A stretch of 64,000 nt of DNA. It comes from VFMC01 sp963791635 (GTDB lineage: Bacteria > Actinomycetota > Acidimicrobiia > Acidimicrobiales > Ilumatobacteraceae). The notes below the pieces were generated by a model, which saw nothing but the letters and a program-made list of their open reading frames with translations, ran no database searches and was not told where the DNA came from. Numbering within the stretch: position 1 is the first letter of the stretch; each line of letters begins with the position of its first letter. Shown here piece by piece: positions 1 to 7,555 of this stretch. The position numbers and the translations under genes were made by a program. Location: contig CAWBTC010000017.1 in NCBI GenBank assembly GCA_963791635.1, positions 372,001-436,000 on the forward strand, given 5' to 3'.

Positions 1-83
1 ACGTCGTCAACCTCCGCACTCCCGACGACCTCACCGATGACGTGAAGGCGTGGCTGGTGGAATCATGGGAGCTGACGTCGTGA
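1..83 (+). CDS. C-terminal end of an unidentified protein (truncated by window edge)
   Basis: The frame beginning at base 3 is open and ends in TGA at 81-83, giving 26 residues that finish ...VKAWLVESWELTS. The acidic, Trp-containing tail recalls the C-terminus of DUF5655-type small proteins, but 26 residues are too few for a firm family call. The following gene begins three bases after this stop, so the two are probably co-transcribed. The 5' part lies outside the window. Confidence 0.45.
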   Translation, partial: VVNLRTPDDLTDDVKAWLVESWELTS

Positions 84-86
84 TCG

Positions 87-770
87 GTGTCGAAGAGATC
101 GCCCGGCGGTGCGCGGTCGAACGGCATCGATCTCTCGTCGGTCACGAGCGTCGGCGCGTACGACGAGCTCGTCGACGCAGCGTTCCGACTGGGCGGTGCG
201 AGCGATGCAACCGTGCTCGTGCTGGGCAACACGCGTGCGCTGTGGCCGCATCTCGAACGCTTCGTGCACGACCACGACCACGAGCTCGACGATCCGGTCG
301 ACACCTATGCGATGCACACCGTGCGCGAGGCGATCGCGGACGTGGTCGACGTGGTCGACGTCCGCTTCTCGCACGAACCGCCACCCCGTCGAATCGCCAT
401 CCAGCGGCTGGCCGATCGGGCCGGGCTCGCCTGGCTGTCGCCGAGTCACCTGTGCGTTCATCCCACGTACGGTCCTTGGATCGCCCTGCGCGCCGCCGTC
501 GTGCTCGCCCGACGGCTCGACACGGTCCCGCAGGCCGCGACACCTCCGTGTGACTGCGAGGCCAACTGCCTGCCCCGGCTGCGCGACGCGATCGCCGCCG
601 GCGAGCCGACGACCAACGAGGAGATGACAGCGCAGTGGGAGATGTGGGTCGCGATGCGCGACGCATGCCCGGTCGGCCGTGAGCATCGCTACGGCGAAGA
701 ACAGATCCGCTACCACTACCTCGGCCGACGACCGTCGACCTGGCCGACCTGGCCGACCGGATCAGCCTGA
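87..770 (+). CDS. MMACHC-like (cobalamin-processing) family protein
   Basis: This 227-residue protein starts at GTG, the first start available after the in-frame stop of the preceding gene. The central part has a motif of the type HPxYGxWxALRAxVV (around residues 128-145), which I associate with the MMACHC/corrinoid-reductase fold, also related to the N-terminal half of epoxyqueuosine reductase. The C-terminal third carries a Cys cluster (CDCEANC near residue 155) and a segment ACPVGREHRYGEEQIRYHY typical of the same group. No signal peptide or membrane segment is visible, so it is probably cytosolic. Human MMACHC removes upper-axial ligands from cobalamin. Whether this homologue does so is inference. 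The alternative is an uncharacterised QueG-like protein. Confidence 0.5.
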   Translation: MSKRSPGGARSNGIDLSSVTSVGAYDELVDAAFRLGGASDATVLVLGNTRALWPHLERFVHDHDHELDDPVDTYAMHTVREAIADVVDVVDVRFSHEPPPRRIAIQRLADRAGLAWLSPSHLCVHPTYGPWIALRAAVVLARRLDTVPQAATPPCDCEANCLPRLRDAIAAGEPTTNEEMTAQWEMWVAMRDACPVGREHRYGEEQIRYHYLGRRPSTWPTWPTGSA

Positions 771-781
771 GTCACGTCGAC

Positions 782-1702
782 TCAGACGACGGCACCGACG
801 ATCCAGCCCTCTTCTTCGACCACGGCGCGTGCCAGGTCGTCGTCGAGCGCTGGTGCGAACAGTGGGCCGAGCTCGCCTCGCTCGTCGAGGGCCTCGAGGT
901 GCTCGCTGAGCGCACACACCTGACCGGCGTCCTTCACGGGATGGCGGGCAGGATCCGGTCGACCGATGGAGCTCGGCCAGATCTCGGCATGGATGATCAT
1001 GTTCCGCCGGCCACGGACGGGGTCGGGTGTGAGCCCCGTCTCGAACGGCCAGATCTCAGAGCGCGACCTGAGCGATGGGTGATGACGCAGCGCGTGCACC
1101 ACGGGCACACCCATGAGGGTCTGGCTGCCGACGCTGCCGGCGCCGGAGAGCTGCCAGACCGAGGCGGGCCGCATCCCCGCGTCGCGCAGCGCCTGTTCGG
1201 CATGGCGGTGCTCGGCCAGGCCGTCGTGCGGGAAGCCGGGGCACTTGGTGCGTGACAACGTGGGAGAGACGTGCTTGTCGGACGTGGTGCCCCAGAACGG
1301 CCCGGGCCCCTCGCTGATCGCAGCATTCAGCTCGGACGCGACCTCGAACCGGTTGTTGGCGTTGTCGGGCCGGTCGTCGATGTTCACCACCAGGTGTTGC
1401 CAAGCCGCGGCCCAGGCAGGCTCGCCAGGCAGGCCCGCTGCCTCGGCGAAGCCGGTGGGATAGCCGTACGGCATGTCGAACCCGACGAGGATCCGCTGGT
1501 GTGGATGCACGGTGAGCAGGCCGACGAGGTACTCGCGGGCATCGGCCCGGGTGGGGTGGTTGATCGGTTCCTGCACGTCACGCCCGCGCTCGGTGACGTG
1601 GGTCCAGATCGAGTCCGCACCGCGCGTGGGGACGGAGCTGGCGCTCCAGTCGACGACCACGTAGAGGTCGAACAACGGCTGATGATCGATCATCACGAAC
1701 AT
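782..1702 (-). CDS. Hypothetical protein, DUF429/RNase H-fold-like
   Basis: This 306-residue soluble protein opens with VVVDWSASSVPTRGADSIW near residue 15, an acidic strand of the kind that begins DUF429-type, RNase H-like proteins. Around residues 75-85 it has VGFDMPYGYP, the second acidic strand of such folds. No signal peptide or membrane helix is present. It is convergent with the MMACHC-like gene (11 bases between the stops) and divergent from the serine hydrolase, whose start lies 41 bases away. The start is ATG with a second ATG four codons later, and either could be used. Function is unknown, and the fold assignment rests on motif resemblance only. Confidence 0.45.
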   Translation of the reverse strand: MFVMIDHQPLFDLYVVVDWSASSVPTRGADSIWTHVTERGRDVQEPINHPTRADAREYLVGLLTVHPHQRILVGFDMPYGYPTGFAEAAGLPGEPAWAAAWQHLVVNIDDRPDNANNRFEVASELNAAISEGPGPFWGTTSDKHVSPTLSRTKCPGFPHDGLAEHRHAEQALRDAGMRPASVWQLSGAGSVGSQTLMGVPVVHALRHHPSLRSRSEIWPFETGLTPDPVRGRRNMIIHAEIWPSSIGRPDPARHPVKDAGQVCALSEHLEALDERGELGPLFAPALDDDLARAVVEEEGWIVGAVV

Positions 1703-1743
1703 AGGTATCGGCTGATGGAGGGAGTTCTGTAGTTTTCCGGGGG

Positions 1744-3189
1744 ATGACCGGCATCCCCCGACGCGCCGTGGCCGACGCCAGTCGCTACTTCGACCGCTGG
1801 CTCGCCTTCCAGCAGCAGTTCCTGCGAGTTCCCGGGGTCCAGGCAGCGGTCCTTCACGAGGGTGATCTGCTGCTGTCGACGGCGCACGGCCTGGCCGACC
1901 TCGAGGCGGGCGAGGCGCTCACAGATCGGCACCTGTTCCGCATCGCATCGCACTCGAAGACGTTCACCGCCACGTGCGTGTTCCAGTTGGTCGAGCAGGG
2001 CGCGCTCCGCCTGGATGACACGGTCGGTCAGTGGATCGAGGCGCTGCGCGAGTCGCCGATCGCCCGTGTCACCCTGCGCGAACTGCTCGCCCACGGCGGT
2101 GGCGTGGTCCGCGATGGGTGGGACGGCGACTTCTGGCAACTGTTCAACCCGTTCCCCGACCTCGACGAGTTGCTGCACGCAGCCCGCGATGCGTCGGCGG
2201 TGCTCGACCGCAACGAGCGCTTCAAGTACTCGAACGTCGGCTACTCGCTGCTCGGCCTCGTGATCGAGGTGGCAAGCGGTGACCCCTACAACGTCTACGT
2301 GGCCGAGCACGTCGTTCGCCGACTCGGGCTGGAGAACACCGGGCCCGAGCTCGACCAGGCTCGCTCGGGGGAGTACGCAGCAGGACACGGCTCGCTCAGC
2401 TATGCCGACACACGGCTGCCGATCGACCACATCGACACGCACGCGATGGCATCGGCCACCGGCTTCTACTCGACGGCTTCGGACGTGGTTCGTTATGCGT
2501 CGGCGCACTTCCTCGGCGACCAACGGCTGCTGACCGACGATTCGAAGCGGCAGATGCAGCGCACCGAGTGGGAGGTCGAGGGGACGGGCACGTCGTACGG
2601 GCTGGGCCTGGGCATCAGCGTGATCGGCACCCGGCGTCTGCTCGGCCATGGTGGTGGCTATCCGGGCCACATCACCCGGACGTTCTTCGACCCGGTCGAT
2701 CAGTTGGCCGTGTCGGTGCTCACGAATGCGATCGACGGTCCCGCGATGGGCATGGCGACGGCGTTGGTGCGACTCGTCGACCTCGCGGCCGGCGGATCCG
2801 CGGCCGGCGGATCTGGCCCATCCGGCGAGCGCGGCGTCGCCGCTGATCCGGGCATCGACATCACCCGCTTCTGTGGACGGTTCGCCACCTTGTGGGGGGT
2901 CTACGACGTGGTCGACCTCGGCGGGCGGCTGTTCCAGATCGATCCCACCCAACCCGATCCGGTGGTTGCGCCGTCGCATCTTCAGGTGCTCGACGATCAC
3001 ACCTTGCGGATCGCGAAGACGGTGGGCTACGGCTCGGAGGGCGAGCGGTTGAGCTACACCTTCGACGGCGACGGGTCGGTCGCCACCGTTCGCGGGGGCA
3101 GTGGCACCACCGCCTACCCGTACGAACAGTTCCGGGTCGCCGCCGCACGCCACGGGCGCGTCACGCTTGGTCATGGTGTGCGAGGTTGA
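1744..3189 (+). CDS. Serine hydrolase, beta-lactamase class C family
   Basis: The protein has 481 residues. All three hallmarks of the AmpC/esterase EstB fold are visible: SxxK (Ser69-His-Ser-Lys72, the nucleophile and its lysine), YxN (Tyr162-Ser-Asn164) and the HGG triad (His302-Gly-Gly) that replaces KTG. The C-terminal 120 residues after a Gly/Ala-rich linker resemble the small beta-barrel domain often fused to these enzymes. No convincing signal peptide is seen, so it is probably cytosolic. Substrates in this family range from beta-lactams to short esters and D-amino-acid peptides, and nothing in the sequence decides between them. It is divergent from the DUF429-like gene. Confidence 0.8.
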   Translation: MTGIPRRAVADASRYFDRWLAFQQQFLRVPGVQAAVLHEGDLLLSTAHGLADLEAGEALTDRHLFRIASHSKTFTATCVFQLVEQGALRLDDTVGQWIEALRESPIARVTLRELLAHGGGVVRDGWDGDFWQLFNPFPDLDELLHAARDASAVLDRNERFKYSNVGYSLLGLVIEVASGDPYNVYVAEHVVRRLGLENTGPELDQARSGEYAAGHGSLSYADTRLPIDHIDTHAMASATGFYSTASDVVRYASAHFLGDQRLLTDDSKRQMQRTEWEVEGTGTSYGLGLGISVIGTRRLLGHGGGYPGHITRTFFDPVDQLAVSVLTNAIDGPAMGMATALVRLVDLAAGGSAAGGSGPSGERGVAADPGIDITRFCGRFATLWGVYDVVDLGGRLFQIDPTQPDPVVAPSHLQVLDDHTLRIAKTVGYGSEGERLSYTFDGDGSVATVRGGSGTTAYPYEQFRVAAARHGRVTLGHGVRG

Positions 3190-3255
3190 GCACGCTGGTC
3201 TCAAGTGTTCGGCAAGAGCCTCGCCGATCGCCGTCGTCACAGGACGGTCAGGAAC

Positions 3256-3474
3256 GTGGACATCTCGACTTCGACTGCTGCACTCGCGAACCTGGCAACC
3301 GGTCGCCTGCAGGCTGAGGTGGCGACCAAGGTGCTCGGCAAGGCACTCGACACCCAGGTGGATGCTGCCGCCTCCCTGATCGAGGCGCTGTCGGTGTCGG
3401 AGCCCGCAGGGCTGACGTTCTCGTCGTCGGGTTTGTCGTCGGGTCGAGCCAGGAACTTCATCGCCGACCTCTGA
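3256..3474 (+). CDS. YjfB-like putative motility protein
   Basis: A 72-residue protein starting at GTG. Its first 45 residues (MDIST...ALANLATGRLQ...KVLGKALDTQ) match the pattern of the YjfB/putative-motility family: a short MDI N-terminus, a helix with Q/EV spacing, then VLKKA-D. Known YjfB-like genes lie near flagellar genes in Bacillus and Gram-negatives, but no flagellar or chemotaxis gene is present here. The GTG was chosen because the family begins MDI; the longer frame from 3205 adds an arginine-rich stretch without family resemblance. A weak AGGA precedes the start. Confidence 0.6.
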   Translation: MDISTSTAALANLATGRLQAEVATKVLGKALDTQVDAAASLIEALSVSEPAGLTFSSSGLSSGRARNFIADL

Positions 3475-3528
3475 TCGCAGGCCCGACCGGCAAGCGGCGA
3501 CCGAAGGTCGAGTCGTCAGATCGAGTCG

Positions 3529-4017
3529 TCAGATCGAGTCGTCGACGATCGCCCGCAGGTGCGGCCACGCCGCAGCGAAACCTGCGTGCAATGGGCGCTC
3601 CGTCACCTCGTCGACCGGCACCCAGTCGACTGCATCGGTCTCGAAGTTCATCGACCGCCCGAACGGACCGTCGACCTCGATCACGACCGTGGTGTACTGC
3701 CAGTCGACAGCCGGGTCGAACACGTACTCGCCCAACAGCCGGTGCCCGGTCGGCACTTCGCCCACCTCTTCGCTCGCCTCGCGCAGTGCAGCGTCGTAGG
3801 GCGTCTCGCCTTCGTCCATCGCTCCACCGGCCACGCTCCAGGTGCCGCCCTCGTGGGCGAAGGCGGAGCGCTTCTGCAACATCACCTCAGCTGGTCGGCC
3901 GTCGGGCCGCGTCACGAACAGCACACCGGCCGCACCGAAAACTCCCCATCGCACGTGGCCGTCGCCGCACCGCATGAAGCCGTCGCCCGATCGTCGTCCA
4001 CCGCCCGAAGAAGTCAC
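3529..4017 (-). CDS. Nudix hydrolase
   Basis: This is a 162-residue protein if GTG at 4017 is used. The internal ATG at 3975 would cut into the sequence GDGFMRCGDGHVRWGVFGAAG, which in actinobacterial Nudix proteins belongs to the domain, so the longer start is preferred. The Nudix box GxxxxxExxxxxxxREAxEEVGE is complete (GAMDEGETPYDAALREASEEVG). Members hydrolyse nucleoside diphosphates linked to another moiety, and the substrate cannot be read from the sequence. It lies 50 bases downstream of the DTR-repeat metallopeptidase on the same strand. The frame continues open upstream through that gene, but the extra residues are arginine-rich shadow sequence. Confidence 0.8.
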   Translation of the reverse strand: MTSSGGGRRSGDGFMRCGDGHVRWGVFGAAGVLFVTRPDGRPAEVMLQKRSAFAHEGGTWSVAGGAMDEGETPYDAALREASEEVGEVPTGHRLLGEYVFDPAVDWQYTTVVIEVDGPFGRSMNFETDAVDWVPVDEVTERPLHAGFAAAWPHLRAIVDDSI

Positions 4018-4067
4018 GCCGAGCAGTCTGGCCCACGTGAGGAGACGGTGCCCGATCGCATCGGACG

Positions 4068-5939
4068 TCAGTGCTCGGTGTGCGGACCCTCGACGTCGAC
4101 GACATCGATGACGACGACGTCGCCGATCGGGTCCGGCACGACGTGCGGCCCCTCCGCCCGGGTGACCGGGTACGGGATGCAGCCGGGCTGCACGCCGAGG
4201 AGGCGTAGACCCGACAGGTCGCCGGCCTGGTACTCGTCCCAGCCGTTGGCGTAGGCGTACATCAGCTGCGTCGGGTCGGTCACGTGCGACAGGCCGATCG
4301 CATGGCCGAGCTCGTGGGCCAGGGTTCCGGTCAACACGTCCTCGCCGTTGTGCGTGGTGTTGAACGGCAGGTCGCTGCGGATGATGACCGAGCCACGAAC
4401 GATCTGACCGGGGGCGTAGCTGAAGCCGCCGATGCCGAGCACGCTGCCGGTGAGTGACGAATTGTCGGCCGACGTGCCCCAGCGCACCGTGATCTGTCCG
4501 TTGGCGGGCGCGGGGATCGAGGGCACCTCGGTGACGACGAGGTCGAGGTCGGTGGCCTGGCGGGCCTGCTCGATCGCGTTGTCGAATGCGATGCGGGCAT
4601 GCGGCTGCGCGCCGGTGAAGCTGACCTTCACCTGGATGCTCTGGCACGGGTTCCAGCGGGCGTAGCTGCCGTCGGTGTAGGCGACGCTGAACTTGTAGGA
4701 CGTGGAGAAGACCGGCGTCGTCGCAGGCGTCGTGGCCGGTGCCGCGCGCTCTGCCGTGATGAAGTAGCCGGTGGTGTCGATCACCAGGTGCGTACGTGCC
4801 TGAGCGAACACGTTCACGCCGAGTGCCGATGCCGGGGTGATCGTGCCGGCCGCCAGCACCTGGCGGCTGAGCGCGTTCGAGACTGCGGCCGTCGGTCGGC
4901 TCGCGCCCGCGGGGTAGGCAGTGAGGAAACCGTTGTCGGCCGGGTCGACGATGGTGATGTTCATCGCCACCGACCCCGCCGTGGTGACGCTGAACGGGAA
5001 GCCCGCCGTGATCAGGGTCGCCGCCGGACCGATCGGGGCGAGGACGCCAGTGGCACCGCGGGTGTCGGCCACGCGGGTGGGGGCGACGGGGACGAACAGG
5101 CCCTCGGTGCTCGACGGTGAGCCCGCACCGGTGAAGTAGCCGTTCACGTCGAGCACCACGTCGCCACCGCGTAGCGAACTGATCTCGAAGCGACCGTTGG
5201 TGAGCGGCACGATCGCAGACGCGGTGGCCGGTGCTCCGGCGAGTTCGGTGTTGACGACACTGGTGCCGGGCCATGCGCTGCCGGCGGGCCACGCCGCGTA
5301 CCAACCAGGCTCGCCGATCGCAGTGAACGACACCACCGCGGCTGCCGCGGTGGCCGGCACGCCGACAGTCGTGGCATCGATCGTGCGCACCTCGGTGGCG
5401 GCGATCGGATCGCCGCTCTCGCGGGTGTCGAGCAGGCGTGCCGGGCCGAGCGGCACGAGGCGACCGGCGGTCGCGACCTGGGTCGGGCGGAACACGCCGG
5501 TGAGGTCGACGACGAGGTGGGTGCCGGCCTGCGTGAAGAGTCGGATGTTGCCGTCGGCGCCGATCGGGGTGATCGCGAAGTTGGCGCGGGTCTGGCCGGC
5601 GCGATCGACGTTCAACGCGCTCGTGTCGGGCACGGCTCCGTCGCCCCACACGGTGACGAAGCCTGGGCCGCGTGCATCGGTTGCGACGACCGTGATCGAC
5701 GCTGCGACCGCGTCTGCCGGCACACCCGGTCTCGATCGCACGGGCACGGTGACCACCGCTCCCGCCGTCGGTGCCGCGGCGCCGCCGTCTCGCGTGTCGA
5801 CGAGTCGGATCGGTCCGACCGCGGTGAACGCGGTGCTGGTGAGCGCCGCGCCAGCGGGGAACGATGACGTGAACACGGGTGTCGCGAGCCCCGACAACGC
5901 ACAGATCAGGATGAGCAGAGGTGTCGGCCGCCGGAGCAC
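4068..5939 (-). CDS. Secreted zinc metallopeptidase with three DTR repeats
   Basis: This 623-residue exported protein has a signal peptide (residues 1-32: LRRP, then a hydrophobic core ending AGA). Three repeats of about 115-120 residues follow, each opening with P-x-R-L/V-x-DTR (near residues 43-50, 166-173 and 287-294) and closing with a THLVVD/VVLDV...GYF strand. The C-terminal domain (410-590) has the matrixin/astacin-type zinc motif HELGHAIGLSH (542-552, the three His as ligands and Glu543 as general base) and a Met-turn LMYAYANG (Met560). It probably cleaves extracellular protein. The repeats are shared with the subtilisin at 36.9-40.4 kb and probably form a surface- or polymer-binding module (inference). 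Confidence 0.8.
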   Translation of the reverse strand: MLRRPTPLLILICALSGLATPVFTSSFPAGAALTSTAFTAVGPIRLVDTRDGGAAAPTAGAVVTVPVRSRPGVPADAVAASITVVATDARGPGFVTVWGDGAVPDTSALNVDRAGQTRANFAITPIGADGNIRLFTQAGTHLVVDLTGVFRPTQVATAGRLVPLGPARLLDTRESGDPIAATEVRTIDATTVGVPATAAAAVVSFTAIGEPGWYAAWPAGSAWPGTSVVNTELAGAPATASAIVPLTNGRFEISSLRGGDVVLDVNGYFTGAGSPSSTEGLFVPVAPTRVADTRGATGVLAPIGPAATLITAGFPFSVTTAGSVAMNITIVDPADNGFLTAYPAGASRPTAAVSNALSRQVLAAGTITPASALGVNVFAQARTHLVIDTTGYFITAERAAPATTPATTPVFSTSYKFSVAYTDGSYARWNPCQSIQVKVSFTGAQPHARIAFDNAIEQARQATDLDLVVTEVPSIPAPANGQITVRWGTSADNSSLTGSVLGIGGFSYAPGQIVRGSVIIRSDLPFNTTHNGEDVLTGTLAHELGHAIGLSHVTDPTQLMYAYANGWDEYQAGDLSGLRLLGVQPGCIPYPVTRAEGPHVVPDPIGDVVVIDVVDVEGPHTEH

Positions 5940-5969
5940 GTGACGGCATCGGCAAGCGTTCCGGCGCGC

Positions 5970-6001
5970 CTTGAGTCAAGAGAGATCTCGATTCACTCAA
6001 G
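5970..6001. promoter_or_regulatory. 32-bp imperfect palindrome upstream of the metallopeptidase gene
   Basis: Outer arms CTTGAGT (5970-5976) and ACTCAAG (5995-6001) and an inner 8-bp palindrome GAGATCTC (5982-5989) share one centre of symmetry, with 13 of 16 base pairs matched. It lies 30 bp upstream of the metallopeptidase start and in the divergent spacer shared with the methyltransferase gene. The nested symmetry suggests a dimeric regulator operator. No matching regulator is encoded next to it. Confidence 0.45.
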
Positions 6002-6054
6002 ATCCGAACGCATCGCGTGACGGTCAGTCGTGATCACCGAACGCTCGCCGTTTC

Positions 6055-6113
6055 GACGTGGAGTTTGCCGACGTGGAGTTTGCCGACGTGGAGTTTGCCG
6101 ACGTGGAGTTCGT
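6055..6113. repeat. Four tandem copies of a 15-bp unit
   Basis: The unit gacgtggagtttgcc occurs three times exactly (6055-6099), followed by a partial fourth copy. It is in the spacer between the divergent metallopeptidase and methyltransferase genes. In one frame it would encode a TWSLP repeat, but no plausible coding context exists, so it is treated as a non-coding tandem repeat. Confidence 0.8.
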
Positions 6114-6193
6114 GCCGACGCACAGGACCCAGATCGGCTGACCACGGGTCTCGAACACCTCGGAGCGTCGATGCTCCACATAGGGTGAACGAC

Positions 6194-7123
6194 GTGTCGA
6201 CTGCGGACGAGGAGCATCCCCGATCACCGGCAACGGTGAGTCAGGGCAACCTCGACCGTTTCACCGGGTTCGCCGATCTGTACGACGAGCACCGGCCGTC
6301 ACCGCCCGTGCGGCTCGGCCCGGTGCTCGCGTCGTATGCGGGTGCGGATGCCCCGGTCGTGGTGGATCTCGGCAGCGGTACCGGACTGTCCACACGCTGG
6401 GCTGCGTCCTGGGCAGGTTCGGTGATCGGTGTGGAGCCAAATGCAGACATGCGGATGCAGGCCGAGGCGCGCCGGCTCCCGAACGTGTCGTTCTGCGAGG
6501 GAGTCAGCCATGACACGCGGCTCGACGCGGGTTCGGCCGACGTGGTGCTGGCGGTGCAGGCGATGCACTGGATGGAGCCGGTGGCAACGCTGGCCGAGGT
6601 GGAACGGATCCTCGCGCCACATGGCGTGTTCGCGGTGATCGATGCCGACTGGCCGCCGGTGTCCGGTGTCCGAGCGGCCGAACAGGCGTGGGTGGTGCTG
6701 CACGAGCGGATCCGAGTGCTCGAGGCGCGCGTGGCTCGGGGTGAGCAGGGTGGCGTGCTGCGTCGGCCGATCAGTCGTGACGATCCATCGTTGGTCGACG
6801 ACGACCTTCACGACCCGCACCGCAACCGGGTGATCCCGGGTGGGGTGCAGAGTTGGTCGAAGACCGAGCATCTGGCGCGGATGCGGCTGAGCCGCCGATT
6901 CGTGTTCACGCGGGAGCTGTTGTACGACGAGGTGGTGACCGGAGGCGCCGATCGGTTCGGAGCGCTGATGCGCAGCCAGGGCAGCTATCAGGGACTGTGT
7001 CGGCTCGGCCTCACCGACGACGAGATCGGGGTCACCGAGTTCGATGCGGTGGTGGCCGAGGCGCTCGACGGCCATGAGTCGTTGTCGTTCTCCTGGCGTG
7101 TGCGGATCGGCATCGTTGCCTGA
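6194..7123 (+). CDS. Class I SAM-dependent methyltransferase
   Basis: The protein has 309 residues from GTG at 6194; a GTG at 6185 is equally possible. The much longer frame from 6017 only adds the tandem repeat. Motif I, VVVDLGSGTGLST (about residues 55-67), is followed by an acidic residue in IGVEPN (motif II), then VVLAVQAMHWMEP (motif IV), which is typical of the UbiE/COQ5-like Methyltransf_11 group. The N-terminal FTGFADLYDEHRPSPP is the usual lead-in for this subfamily. It probably methylates a small molecule in the cytosol. The substrate is unknown, and neighbours give no hint. Confidence 0.8.
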   Translation: MSTADEEHPRSPATVSQGNLDRFTGFADLYDEHRPSPPVRLGPVLASYAGADAPVVVDLGSGTGLSTRWAASWAGSVIGVEPNADMRMQAEARRLPNVSFCEGVSHDTRLDAGSADVVLAVQAMHWMEPVATLAEVERILAPHGVFAVIDADWPPVSGVRAAEQAWVVLHERIRVLEARVARGEQGGVLRRPISRDDPSLVDDDLHDPHRNRVIPGGVQSWSKTEHLARMRLSRRFVFTRELLYDEVVTGGADRFGALMRSQGSYQGLCRLGLTDDEIGVTEFDAVVAEALDGHESLSFSWRVRIGIVA

Positions 7124-7555
7124 CGAGAGTCCCGGCACGACGGCCGGCGATGACCGGGTGTTGACCACTTGTTGACCCGCCCGTGGGATGGTCTCGAAAC
7201 GGATCAGCGGTCTACCACTCGGCCCTATGTGGTTGGGAGAGCATGTGGTGGATTCGCACCACGGCGCCTCGCAGAGCCGTCGGCGTGCGATCGGGGCGGC
7301 CGATCGCTGATCCGTATGAACTTCGGGGGATGGGCGGATCGTCCCGATGTGCGAGTCGAGGGTGGGGAGGCAGCCCCGCCGAACCACCCTCGCTCGGATG
7401 CACCCACATGGTGCAGCCGGTCGTCGGCTGCCAGTGCTGCCAGGGTGGTCGACCACCCCCCGGCCGACTTCCTGGCAGCACTGGTCCGTCGTCGTGGCGG
7501 CGAGTGAGATGCTGATCCCCCGTCCCTTCCCCACGTCTGGTCGGTACCACCGTCG
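7124..7555. ncRNA. Hairpin-rich non-coding stretch, possible structured RNA or 5' UTR
   Basis: No credible gene lies in these 432 bases. Paired segments are visible directly: a long-range 10-bp match CGGATCAGCG (7200-7209) with CGCTGATCCG (7305-7314); a 9-bp hairpin CGAGGGTGG (7357-7365) with CCACCCTCG (7384-7392), enclosing a GGGG/CCCC pair; and a 14-bp perfect inverted repeat CCAGTGCTGCCAGG (7431-7444) with CCTGGCAGCACTGG (7471-7484), whose spacer holds the 12-bp palindrome GTGGTCGACCAC. The last hairpin ends 71 bases before the GDPD/patatin start. I do not recognise a known RNA family. GC-rich DNA gives hairpins easily, so confidence is modest. Confidence 0.35.

Noticed and set aside
1693..3240. 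515-residue minus-strand frame opposite the serine hydrolase
   Set aside because: Antisense shadow of a gene with complete SxxK, YxN and HGG motifs.
4018..6000. Extension of the Nudix frame to an 823-residue protein
   Set aside because: Upstream part is Arg/His-rich shadow of the metallopeptidase. Only the last 162 residues form a domain.
6017..6193. N-terminal TWSLP repeat extension of the methyltransferase
   Set aside because: Encoded by the 15-bp tandem repeat and upstream of natural start codons. The family begins at the later GTG.
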